From the NCBI GenBank assembly GCA_018398805.1, contig JAGFBZ010001170.1, positions 893,001-957,000 on the forward strand: a DNA stretch of 64,000 nt. Reading direction: 5' to 3'. Below, piece by piece: positions 13,185 through 25,900 of this stretch (position 1 is its first letter; every line of letters starts with the position of its first letter). The translations under genes were made by a program, and so were the position numbers. The notes beneath the pieces are model-generated. The model searched no databases. It was given only the letters and a program-made list of their open reading frames with translations, and was not told where the DNA came from. Origin of the DNA: Hirundichthys speculiger. Its lineage: Eukaryota; Chordata; Actinopteri; Beloniformes; Exocoetidae.

Positions 13185-13880
13185 GTAAGCAGCTTTATTC
13201 TCACAACAGCCTTTCCACTGATGTTTATTATAGAACCCTGGTATCTGCAGCTGATAGAAATTTTGCTTTGTAGCAGTTATTAAGCTTCAGTGGTTTTCCT
13301 TCACAATCATGAAACACTGAAAGGGTTTGGATCAATAGAATATTTTACAGTAAACAGAGATGACATATCATTCCATAACTAGTCAATTTCAGCTTCTAAA
13401 TTGAACTTAAAAATCCATATTGCTTGTTATATTTGTTTGACAAGGTCTAAGCCGAACCAACAAGTGTTCCATAAACTGGCATCAAACAGTCGGGTAAGCC
13501 TACTCCCCAAACCATAACAAAATTTACCCCAGCCAATCACAGACAGGGTTATGGTTCTTGCCCGTGACAAGGAATGTTTGGTCCAGGAAGACTGGAAGGA
13601 GAGCGATGGAGCAGTTAGCTCCCTGTTTTTTGTTGATCTTTTGTTCAAATGTCAACAGATGTGACATCATCCAGAAATCACTTACCCCACCTTTAAAAGA
13701 AGGTTTTTGTTTTTTTGTGTCACTTGAAAATTTTTTGCCAGTCAGTTAAAAGATTACTTCAGTTCTAACTGACTGGCGGGGAGGCAGAAAGTCAGTATTT
13801 AGTAACATTTGCTTATCAGATGACACAGCATACAAAAGTGTTTTGTAACCCATATGGTCTATTAAAAAAAAAAAAAAATC

Positions 13881-13931
<51 letters not shown>

Positions 13932-16900
13932 TTTAGGGGTGCAACGGTACAGGTGGCTCACGGTACGGTCCATGCCGCGATTATTGTGTAACGGTTTCGG
14001 TACGGATTCGGTACATTTTCCAGACCACCCGCTACCCTAAACCCGCAATCACAAGATACCAAGTTTGCGGAAAGCGCAACTCGCATTTCGGCAGGTAAAA
14101 GAGTGCGTCCAAATGGCATAAATGTGCATCCACCTGGTCCCATGTGGACATGCACAAATGGCTCTACCTCTCGATTACGCATCACCGTATTACTTGCATA
14201 CGTTTTTATTCTCTTGAGGTCAGAGGATGTCTGTGTGTATGTATGTGTGTGTATATATGTATATATACACACACTTTTTCTTTCTACTATAATTTGACCT
14301 TGTTACCTAAATAATTTAACTCAATTTCATATGAACGGTGTGGTAAATTATAAAGTACACATCTGTTCTCATGAGAATATTCTAGGATATGTACAGGGAG
14401 GAGGGAGAAGGGTGGGGTGTGTTTATGCCTCTTGTTGGAGTGGCAGAAGTAGGTCAGTGTACTTCCGTCTCTTAAATTTTGGATCAAATTTGGATAGAGG
14501 AAATTGAATAATTAATCAAAGCTTCAACTCTGTATAAACAGAAGTGGTCATGTGTCAAGTCCTCTTCGGTTATCACTTTTTTTGCACAGCGTTGCCGCAG
14601 CATTGTCCCTGGTTTATAGCTTTAGGGTCATTCAAATTTTAAAGGTTTTCTGATGTTCATGTGATTTCAAAACAATATTGAACTAACTCCTATTATTTCC
14701 TCTTAAAAAGGCCAGCATTTGGTTTTGGTAGTGTTTAGAACTAACTAACTAACTAACCCTTTACTCTAAATAAAGTTAATAGTATATGTTTTAAACCTTG
14801 AACTATATAGGACAGTAGCTGTATTTTGGCATTCAGCTCACAGCTAGTGAGTGCTTGTGGCTTAACTTTTTGGACATTTTTGGAAGAGAGGTTCTTTCCT
14901 CCCAGGAGAAATTTCATGTCATCTGGGGAGTCTCTGTCAAACCTGTTCGTGTGAAATGATGTCGATACAACTGAGCCATGACCAGGCTACAGCTCCTTTC
15001 TGTGTGGAACATTTGTGATTTGATGTGCACTGGGAAATGCTGACCAGCATGTATGTTTTCTTTCTTTAAGCTCAGTGAGATTTTTTTTTTTTTTTTTATC
15101 ATATTTGAGCAGTGTAAAACATGTCAGATGCACTTGTTAAAATGGACGTGTGTGCAGCAGTTATATCACATATTTTGCTCTTTGTGGATTGTTTTGCTAC
15201 CAGCAGCACTTGTACTAATCAGGCAGTAGATTTAAACTATAAAAAGAGCACGAGGCAAGCAGAAAGTGTTAAGAACAGGGTTGGCTTCAGGCTACTAAAT
15301 CCATGTTCATGTGAATAAACTGTAATAAATAATGAATTAGTGTGCAGCTGGTAAAAGTAGTGTTGGCAAAAGCAAAAAGCTTGTGTGTCAGACATGGTGG
15401 GGGGGGAGATGGAGAGAAAGATTCTACAAGGGAAATTGTTTAAGTATTAGAGTATACATAAACCTGAGCCCCGTTTTCAGGGAGCTCATTTTTATTTCCT
15501 AAAGAAACAGAATGCTTCAGGGGTCTGTGCCCCTCTATGTCCAGCCTTTCTTCAGAATATTGTTACCTGTTGTCAGTTTTTTCTTTTCTTTTCTCAGCTT
15601 CTTTCATCAACTGCTGCTGACATTAAATTAAAAATTAGAAAATGTTTTTCATGATCATCTTGACCTTTTGCAGATACATGTCTACTTTTAAAATGAGATG
15701 AGCGCACTGCTAACCATTCCCTCTGCTTTATTCACAACCCACTCAATTTATCTGGTGTTTAGACTGAAGTGCGTGGACAGCATATATAACCCTCATTCTA
15801 AGTATGCTTAGAATGAGGGTTTTTTTCTAGGATGGGAGGTGATGCTGAGTTGTTTCCTTTTTTTTTGTGCAGATGCAGTGTTAACACTTACTGTGCAAAA
15901 TAAAGACCTTTTATCATCTTTAAACACCTTGACGAAAGCTCAGAGTATTTTTCACAATACCACTAAAGAAATGAGAAGGTAGAGTGTACTCTGCAAAGGT
16001 TTTCCTTAACTGTTTTTACTTTTTATTATATTTTGCTTCATCAGATTGGGTCATCTGTTGTTAAATGATCAGCTGCTGCTGTAAGTTGAGACTTAATATG
16101 TTTTACACAGGCTTAATTATAGTCCTTTATTCTTTAAACAGTTAATAGATTTTCAAAATTGAGTGAGGATTTAATGAGATGTTATTACAAGTAACTCAAT
16201 TAACTCCCTTTCTGGCCTGTATGACACAGCTGCTTTTAAGGATTTATTCAGTTGCAATGGTTTTATTGAAGTGAACTATTTGGAGGGACCTCTGAAAGTC
16301 TTCAGGAGAGTTAAATAGTATCATAATTTGTTAACTGGCATGGAATTCTGGCATCGATTTATCTTTTATTGTACCAAACCTACAGCTTTGCCTGTATTAG
16401 TTTGTAATGTTTTATTCCTGAAAAATAATTTAAACAGTCATGATGATGTACACTTTGTTTTGCCTGCCTCCTGCAGCCTCCCTGTGTTGCAGTGTCTCCT
16501 GCCTCTTGAACAATCAGTAGGCAGTCAACATCATTCCAGCGTCATCTCCATGGAAACGAGCTTTAGCCACTATTATGATTGGGTCCCGTCTCAAAGCCTG
16601 CCTTTTTGTGATAGGATGAGGGAAGGAGTACTCCCTACCCCCTCCTTTCAGAGACACTCGTCGTCTTACGCACATACACATTTTTCTCATCGTCCTCATT
16701 CTTCACCTTTATGAGGCTGCGAGCTGGATGGGATTAAACAGCGCTGTCAAGTCTTGTTGTATCTGGATGAAATGCTTTTTCACAAGGCCTCATCAGTGAT
16801 GAGAGACTCGCAGATGAGCAGTCATCATGCCACCCACATCTCAGCCTCGCTAGGAGAATGGAGACTGGAGAGGGGACCTGTTAGTTAGACCGTTCTGTTT

Positions 16901-19900
16901 TTTAACATCGCACATCCGTTCTTGTTTGCATTTTCACTTGGGCCTCCTTGAGCTGTTTCAACACTGCGTAGGGTAAGATACGGACTTTTGTGTCTTCCTT
17001 TTGCTGTTTATGACGAAGGACCTCCGATGACTGAGTGACAAGAAGGATAAAGCATGTTATGTTTGCGTAGTGGGTAGGACTCTGCCACAATTGGTAAATA
17101 CTGATGCCATTATGCACAAGAACTCTCCAGTGTGTTGACATTCATTCAGTTGCCATCACGAGACAAGGCTGAAAATATGCACCATCCCCTTGAAACTGAT
17201 TGTCCTCATTTTTGAGAAACATCACTGCGCAGAGAGTGGAGGTTCCCTCTTCTTCTCTAACCGCTGCTAATGAACTGCTGGAGAAAAAGAGGACAGAGAC
17301 AGAGTCCTTACCGCTTTAAGGTTATCCTGCAACAGCTGATCTGTGTCATTCCTCTCCGGCAAATGTGAGCAAGCTATGGACGGTCTTGGCTGAGGGCCTC
17401 ATTTGGTCATATATGTCCCCTCTGCTCTGTGTGACTTTCAGCAGAGAGTGATGTATGACCTGTGCACTCGGTCTGAGCAGCCCGAATCTGCGCCAGTACA
17501 CACAGAGATGGAGAGCCGCAACAAGGCGGAAGCTCCTGGGCAACAACAACAGGAGCTGAGGGGGTCGGGGCAGGATGATGAAAAGCAACAAGGGCTCTTG
17601 GACAAGGAGGTCCCGACCACTGCTAATTTCACCACTACATCATTGTTAGGAAAGAGGCACCACTCACTTTACGCCAACCTCAGTTCTTTCGAAGTGGAAG
17701 GGATACGAAAGGTAAGAGTGCAACATTTGTTGTGTCTCTTTAGCATCATTCCTGCTTGCATGGAAATTGGCCTTGTGAGCGCTCACTAATAGACAGAAAC
17801 CAGGGCAGAGGTTTTATAGAAACACAGGCGTTCTTGGAAAACAATTTAAAACAAAATACCTTGATAGAAGACGTCTTATGCATTATTCAGATTTTTTGTG
17901 CCCCCCCCCCCACTCTTAATGTTCCATACAGTAAAATGTCAACCAGTTGTAAATATTCTTTGATTGTAACAGAGTAGAGGATTGTGAAATCAGCAGGTTA
18001 GCAGGATTGATGCTGACCTACAAAAACTATTTTTACACTTGTTTGCATCCTCAGAGGACACAAGAGCCACTTGATACTAAAGCAAATTGAAAATTAGAGT
18101 TGAACCAATGAAATTTTTACACCACTGGATGCTCATAAAATACTTTTAGATGGAGTGTTTACATCCTGAGCAGAGGACCAGTGCATGAAGAAAGCTACAT
18201 TAATCATCTCTTATATTTTAGTTATCTTACATTTAGGGCTTGACACTTTATTGAATTAAAATTGAAATTGCAGTTTGAAATAATGCTATTAGTAAATTAC
18301 AAAAGCTGCGTGCGGTCATATATTATGTGGCATGTCTGAGTGATCAAGGCTTAAAACATAGCTGCTCACTGGTTTTACAGAGTCAGTGTTTTTCTTGCGT
18401 TACGGTCATGTGCATTAGTGAGAAGTAGAGTTTTCCTTGTGTACTAGTGCCACCAACCAATCAAAAGTGGCCAAGTCTAGATATGTGAAAGTTGGTAAAA
18501 AAAAACTTATTAATCTTCAGAGAAATCGACCACTGTTCAACCCAAAAGCACAGATGAAACATGAGTTCCAAAAAAGTTGTAAGGAAGTACTGGACTTTGT
18601 AAAGATGCGAAGCAGAAAAGTGTGCTACAAAATCCAGTTGCCACAACAAGGAGAAACACTATTACCAACTTTTAAAGAAGGAACACAGGCTGCTGCACAA
18701 TGAATATATAAAATAGTTTGCCAAGCTAGTGATATTATTGCTAAGTCATTGGAACTGTCTGCTATTTCTGAGTTGTTTGTGAGGGTAACTTCATATGACA
18801 AATCCTCATGGAGCCACACGAAGATAAATATATCTTTACCCACGGCTTGGCTAAAGACATGCTGTCTATTCAACAGTGGCTAAACATGGCCTATAAAACC
18901 TCATCAGAAATCTTGATGAAAGATGTGTAATACCCCCTCACATGTATTTTAGTTGAGTCACCCTACCATATTCGTGGTCAAGTAGGATGAGTCATCCAGA
19001 GTTGTGAGACCGTGTGCTTCCTTGATGAGACTTTTATCAAAACAATCATTTCTTACAAGTACTTTACTTTTCTCTTTAATGCTCCAACATGTTAGAAATC
19101 TAATGCAGACTGAATACTGGATTTGAGCAAGTTTAATTGTAGTTGCAAAATTTGTCAGAAAATTGCAAGTTGATTTTTTTTTTCCATGCTGCAGTTATGT
19201 AACACATACTGTGAGTTGCTTAGAAAGCAATTTCAAGGAATGGTGATCAATATTTGTGCACCTCGTTTTAACATTTTCTTTCCTACCAATAATAACCTCC
19301 ACAAAACATCTGTTCCTTTGGCATTGTTTAGTTCTTGGAATGTGTCCTTAGCTGTGACAGGATTTCATCATCACCAAGGTAGTAATCTGAGTGCAATATT
19401 GCATGCTGCATTCCCCACCCCCACCACTTTATTACCCAATCAACAAGATCACAGTTTAGCAACCCCCTCCTATTAAACTGTCAACACACACTGGGAGAAG
19501 ATCTGTGACCACAGCTGCTGAGAAGGTGCATTAAATGTTGCATCACAAAATAATTATTTGGCCATTTCACAGTGAGGCTCAGCTTTTGTATTTGTCATCA
19601 GAAGCCCATCACTCCAAGATTACTCTTTGTGATTTGCAGTTAATTTAGCACAGTTCTTCTTTTGTTTTCTTGAAATGAAAAGTACTTTATTAATCCCAGA
19701 AGTGAAATCCAACATTGTAGTAGGGGCTTTTTTTTTCAACAATAAATAAATGACAGCAATAATAATATTGAATTAATAATAGTAGGATGTCTTGTTGTGA
19801 GGCTGATGGCTGCTGGCAGGAATGATCTTCTGTATCTTTCCGTCTTGCAACGGACCTGAAGAAGCCTCTCACTGAACACACTCTGTTGTTTGATCACTGT

Positions 19901-22900
19901 GTCGTGGAGAGGGTGTGAAGAGTCCTCCATCATCTTCATCAGATTGTGCAGCATTCTTTTTTGTACAATCAGCTCCAGTGGTTCCAGAGTTACACTACCC
20001 CAGCAACATCAGAAAGCTGATTGCACTGCTGATTGCAAAGCTGATTGCACTTTCCACAACAGACCTATAGAAGATGTGCAACATCTTGGTGCAGACGTTA
20101 AAAGATCTCAGCTTTCTTATCACCGATTTCACTTATTTTTGATAACTGTCTCAGTTGTGTGAGTTCAACTGGTTGTATACAAAATTATTTTTAAAAAAGG
20201 TGTGATGTCAGAAAAAGAGCAGTTTTTGATATCTCAGATTTTGAGAAAGTGAAGCTGCAGCTGGAAGATGACATCATATCCAGCCACATGGCTGCTTGAG
20301 AAATTAGAAGCTGAATCCTTTTTGTGGATAAACACTACATGTGGTCATTAGGGGTGCAACAGTACAGGTGGCTGACGGTACAGTCCGTACCGTGGTTTTT
20401 GTGTCACAGTTTCTGTACAGTTTCTGACCACCCGTGATCGCAAGATACAGAGTTTGCTGAAACCGCAACTCGCATGTCGCCGCGTAAAAGAGCGCGTCCA
20501 AATTAGGGCTGGGTTAAACGATTATTTTTGTAATTGATTAATCTAGAAAATAGTTTTTCGATGCATCGATTAATCTAACGATTCATTTTTAAATCCGATT
20601 CGATTCGATTTCGATTCAATTATCAATTATCTCCCCATAATTTGACCTATATAGCAATTAATGCAAATTTATCTCCATGAATAAAACAGAAATTTCTTCT
20701 TTCAAGTTCAAAAATGATTTTGTATTGAACAATACAACAATAAAGTGCACACAGTTGTAGTGCAATGGAATCCTATAATAAAAAAATAATAAAATAAAAC
20801 TTTCCTTCAATAAATAAAACTGCAAAAAACACAATCTGAACCAAAATCTTATCAACATAAAATAAATAAAAAATAACAGCAGCGGTGACAGTTGCAATTT
20901 ACAAAACAACACAATGTGTGACAGCAGCAACTTAGCCTAATCATTTAAATCTGTGAAATAAATAACAAATAAATTCAAGTATTAGGCCTATTAGAGTTAA
21001 GTGAACAGTAGTTTAACTTTTAGTAGTTAGGATGCTCTCAGTAAGTGCAGCAGCCTCCTGGGGGGTGCAGGGGGGGTGTTTTTGTTTTTTTCATCTGATA
21101 GTAGTCCTCCAAACTTTTCTGCTTATCCCTGTCCCTGAAAACATAAATCACAAACACAGTGCACAGGTTAATAAAAATATATACTTCTAAATGATCTGCC
21201 TATACCAGTAAAGTATAATAATAATAATACATTAACCTAAAAGTTGAAAGTTAGAAAACAACAATGAATGTTCTATTTAAAAAAAAAAGGCAGACAAAGA
21301 AATTTAAAAAAAAAAAAACTAACTTTAGCATGTATTTGAGGAGTGTGTGTCAGTTAAGGCGCGTGTGTGTGTTTAAGTGTTCACATGTTCTGTGTGTGCG
21401 ATAGAGATGCGCGGTTGAACCGTGCACCCGCAGGCAGAGCGGATAATCCGCATATCGGGCGGATGACTCCTCAAAAAATAATACTTAATTAAATTCGGGC
21501 GGGTTGCGGTTTGAAGCACTCAAATAATAGTAATAAGAAAAAATATTTTACATATTATTAAAAAGGATGGCGGGTCGGTTCGGTTTTGAAAATTGGTGAA
21601 AAAAATGTTCCTGCAAATGCGGGCGGATAGAGATTTTAAGAAGCGGTTGCGGGTTAAAATAAACGTCATCCGCGCATCTCTATTGTGCGAGGCTGGAGCA
21701 CAAGTTACGTTGTGCGGTTCGGATGAATGACGGGGTTCATCATTGCAAACAAGGAAAGAAAAAAAAGTTGAAAACTTACGGTGTCTTCTCCTCCACACGA
21801 GCAGCTCCCGGGTGTCTCCTCTTAAGGTGCTGGTGCATCGCGGTAGTGCTTTTATAATATGCCATCTCTATTGTGCACAGATCACAGACCACCGAATCGT
21901 TACCTTTAGGTGTAAAGTACCCCCATACATTTGAAATCCTGTTACGAGATAGCTTCTTCTCCCCCGACTCGGTGCTACTCGATGCCGCGGCCGCCGCCGC
22001 CATTTTTTTGATTCTGAGTGACGACGCATCGACGTGCAGTTTCTGCGTCGACGTATTTTTTGCGTCGACGTAATCGATGACGTCGACGCGTCGTCCCAGC
22101 CCTAGTCCAAATGGCATAAATGTGCGTCCACCTGGTCACGTGGACGTGCACAAATGGCTCTACCTCTTGATTATGCATCACCGTATTACTTGCATACGTT
22201 TTTATTCTCTTGAGGTCAGAGGATGTCTGGTCAGCAGTTGTGGTGGATGTGGGAATAGTCACGGCCAGACACATCAGTCTGTACAGCTGTGGCATGATCT
22301 CATTCAGATGTCTGCTGTGGAGGAAACCAAGGAGATCTTTGTCAGGCTGGAAAAGGTTGGATGCGGGAATTTATTTCCGATATGTCTGAAACTGTTGGTG
22401 GTCAAGGAGGGACAAGAACATTAATTGTTCGTGATCTTTAAATGCACATCCAATGATTCGTTCTGCAGTATTTTAAAAAGCACATCAGCTGCACCAAGAC
22501 GCACAGCTGGTAACAACTGGATCTTACGTAGGTAAGATCGTGGGCTGTTAACTGTTTTCACTCCCTCAACAGCAAAACCAAAATGCGGTGATTAAAAAAA
22601 GTTTTTCCCAATTTCTCGGCTACTGCTGGCCATGCCTGCTTGTTTTTTCATTTTTTTTTTTCCTGCGTCTATGAGCTGTAGCCAACTGGCCAAAGTGTGA
22701 TCGGCTGGTCACTGTGAGTGAGCGAAGGCGAGTGGACATTGACATGCAGTGGCAGACCTGTTGCCTAAAAGGCACTCACGCTCACGTGCAAGTCAAATGC
22801 AAAGTTACTGGAACATAAATACAGCGGGACATAAAAGCATATTGTCCCGTGCAGGTCGTACCGAACGGTTCGGTATTTTACCGAGTACCGTTGCATCCCT

Positions 22901-25900
22901 AGTGGTCATATATTTAGATCACTTTTATGTGTGAAAAAGTTTGGATCCCAGTAAAGTGAAAATTTATAAAGAAGATTACAATGTCAACCTGTTCACTTGA
23001 TTGACTAAAGAAGCATGAGTCCACTGAGGGCAAACAGGCTTGTTTACTATGTGGTCCTCTGTCTGTTCTCTTTAAGTCCTATCTTGCAACATAAGGTTAC
23101 CTCACTATTAGGTTTCCACAGAGTGGGTTCTCAATGAAGAAATTACATCCCAAACCCTGACATTTCCATCCCTCTGCTCAAAACAGTTAATTTACCCTGC
23201 TGACCTACCCTGTGTTGCCCCCGTCATTATGAAGCTATGACTAGGGCAGTCCTTCTCAAATAGTGGGGCACGACCCCTTGGGGAGGCGTGTGTGATCCCG
23301 GGGAACATGCTTTTTTTTTTTTGTTTGCTGTATTGGAATAAAGTGTAATTTCAAATATACTACAGTAGGTGGCAGTGGCGCTCTCATTGTCAGAGTGTGC
23401 ACAGGGAGTATTAGCTATATCGTGTTGGGGTTTTTTTGCACGGACATGCGCGCACACAGCACAGAGCAGGAGACATGAAGTGAATGAACCCTCGAGACAC
23501 CACGGCAAATTATTTAAGAGGGATGAAAAGAAAGGCGGAGAATCACGGAGATAATGAGACAAACGAAAGTTACTATGAAGTTAAGGCGAATATGATGATG
23601 CTGATGTAGCGCTTGGCTTCACTGTGACTACGGTGGGATGATGCACTTTTAATTTTTACAGAGTAAAAACTATTTTAATAAAGTTTTTTTTGTTATAAGC
23701 TGATCTATATTTCTTTCTTTTTTTTGTTTCCCTTAATGTTAATAAGGATACAGTGTTATGCAGAGGTCTACTTCAAAAAATTTTATTGACAGATTATACT
23801 ATTAATTGTTGCGGTGGAGGGTGGGGTGGGGGCACGAAAGGTTTTCTTCTTCCTAGGTGGAGCGCAGCACAAAATAATTGAGAAGCGCTGGACTAGGCTT
23901 TGACTAGGCTCCGTTTCTCGAATCAAATCATGAAAGATTACCACAGATAGACATCACTGCCTATCCTAGCTTATTTCATGTAGTATTTATCTCATTCTGT
24001 GAATATTCAGAACTGATCACAGTTGTTTTTAAATTAAATTAGATGGCCAACATTTGAAGGTAAAATGATTTGGAAACCTGAAGATAGCACGGTAAGATTA
24101 ACACAATGACCATAGATGAACAACACAAATTTCTCCTGATACTATGGGTGATGGTGAGTCTTGAGTCTAGACTGAATTAAATATATGGGTATAGGCTAAA
24201 TGTATTGAGGAAACATTTTGGGGGTAATTTAGAAACTACTGGCATGCTCAAATTATGAAATTAATTTCAACAAACCTTTCCTGATCAGCAGAACACCAAA
24301 TGGAGCCCTCTTTCTTTACTTAGCTGCACACAAACTGATCGTAAGGTCTCTGATTCCTCCAAAGATTAGGCACTTTTGTCATGAAAAATATAATTGTAGA
24401 TCTCACACCACAACACTTCATGTAAGTCCTTCAGATCATGTGTGTAATCCTTTTCAGCCGTCTGTACCAGTCGATTCCATCAATCGCTGCTATTTTCTGC
24501 ACATAAGAAGATTTAAATTGGACATCAAGTGTTTCCACGTACTTTTGCTTTGTTTTTACTTTGCCTTCTGATGCGGTTTGAGTGTCATTCTCTGATTTTC
24601 ATCTGATTCTGATGACTAATGTTAGTAACTTGTGAACATACAACTGCACTAGAATAAATGAATAACCGGAGCGGTATTGTGAAACTTGACATACAGAATG
24701 GCGATGTTGGGTACCTGGATGTATGACGTTAGACTATACTATCTATTGATTATCAGTAAATGTGAGAACCTTTTTAAAAGCAGAAGTTTTGTCAGTTTGT
24801 TGATCTGGAAGTAACAGAATGCCAGGAAGAATGACATTATCCATGATCTTCAAGAAACAAATGAGTCTGTCATTCTACAAAATAGCGAAGATGACTCACA
24901 AATGGAATACATTTAAGACAGTTGACAGTCTTCCAAGCAGTGGACCCAGCAAGATCAGACCATGTAATGCCCAGATAAATCTCAAACATTGTGAGTCTCA
25001 GCTACATTGTTAAATGCTGAAGTTCATAACAATACAGTTAAAAAGAGACTGATGAAGTATGATTATGTTTCAAAGATTGCCAGGAGAAAATGTCTCCTTA
25101 AAAAGAACATGGCAGCACACGTTTAGATTTGTTTAGATCTTTCTTCTAAATATACCACAAGATCTCCATTATTAAAATCTTTTGCTGAGCTTAAAGTGGA
25201 GATGTGTGACCATAATGAATGGCTCCACATTCGTTGAAATACAAACCACAGCATATCAGCCCAAATGACTCATGCCTACAGTCAAGCTCTTTGGTAGAGG
25301 GACAACGATTCAGGCTTATTTGGGAGCTTCAGGATCTGAGCACCTTAAAATTATTGAGTCAGCATTGAAGCACTTAAATATTTTAAAGTCAAATTAGAAG
25401 CCATATATCTTGACAGCTAAAGCTTGGCCAAAATCATGTTTTCACCAGGACAAAGATCCCAAACACGCACGGTAATCTACAGAAGAATGACTGAAAAAGA
25501 AAAGAATCAAGGTGTTACACTAGTCCAGTTAAAGTACCTACTGAAATCCTGTGATTGGGATGTAAGAAGGCAGTACATAAAGAAATACCTGCTGATCTCA
25601 ATGAACTCACAACAACACAAGAAGGAAAAGTGGACCAAACTTTCTCCTCAGTGATGTGAGAGACTGATGCTGCTCCATATGGTTCAACGAACTACTGAGT
25701 CATGGGGTTGTTTTTAGTTTTTCACATATGACTTCAGCATGTTGGGTTATTTTTTGTTAAATACTTGATGACACACTTTTTTTTCTAATTCTAGCAGCTG
25801 TTAAAATTAATATTGAAAAAGAGTTGTCCTGGAGTCCTTTCTGCAGGAATACTGTTGTATTTGACAGTGGAGCAGTTATGTCAGTTGAGAGATGGTGAAG

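Larger units (their letters stand above)
13185..17441 (+). other. tspoap1 intron 1
   Basis: The intron starts gtaagc and ends ctttcag. It holds an (AT)n microsatellite, a truncated hAT copy, a perfect 15-bp hairpin at 15788-15821 and otherwise unique-looking DNA. The last kilobase (about 16450-17440) is less AT-rich and free of recognised repeats, so it could carry an alternative first exon for a short isoform starting inside exon 2. I could not prove one. Confidence 0.6.
17712..20348 (+). other. tspoap1 intron 2, left part
   Basis: First part of the 28.2-kb intron 2 (17712-45958). Apart from a C run at about 17902 and the LINE fragment at about 19676-20000, nothing recognisable was seen. 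Open frames at 18437-18703 and 19186-19476 have no supporting context. Confidence 0.5.
20504..22104 (-). mobile_element. middle hAT element, nested
   Basis: Perfect 10-bp inverted ends tagggctggg / cccagcccta are flanked by perfect 8-bp duplications gtccaaat at 20496-20503 and 22105-22112. It is 1601 bp long. It carries a BED-finger exon on the minus strand (21780-22003) but not the catalytic part of a hAT transposase, so it is an internally deleted copy. It was itself invaded by a third element at 21402-21682. Confidence 0.93.
20349..22901 (-). mobile_element. outer hAT element of a three-level nest
   Basis: The ends are taggggtgcaac and gttgcatcccta (11 of 12 terminal bases inverted). It is flanked by perfect 8-bp duplications gtggtcat at 20341-20348 and 22902-22909, the hAT signature. 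The left part matches the fragment at 13934-14229. Its own internal sequence is 20349-20503 plus 22113-22901 (with one TSD copy); the rest is a later insertion. No transposase of its own was recognised, so this copy is probably non-autonomous. Confidence 0.9.

Noticed and set aside
16328..16714. 128-codon plus-strand frame in intron 1
   Set aside because: Ends in a stop without a donor; no homology recognised; may at most be untranslated sequence of an alternative exon.
18437..18703. 88-codon lysine-rich frame in intron 2
   Set aside because: No Kozak or splice support and no recognisable family.
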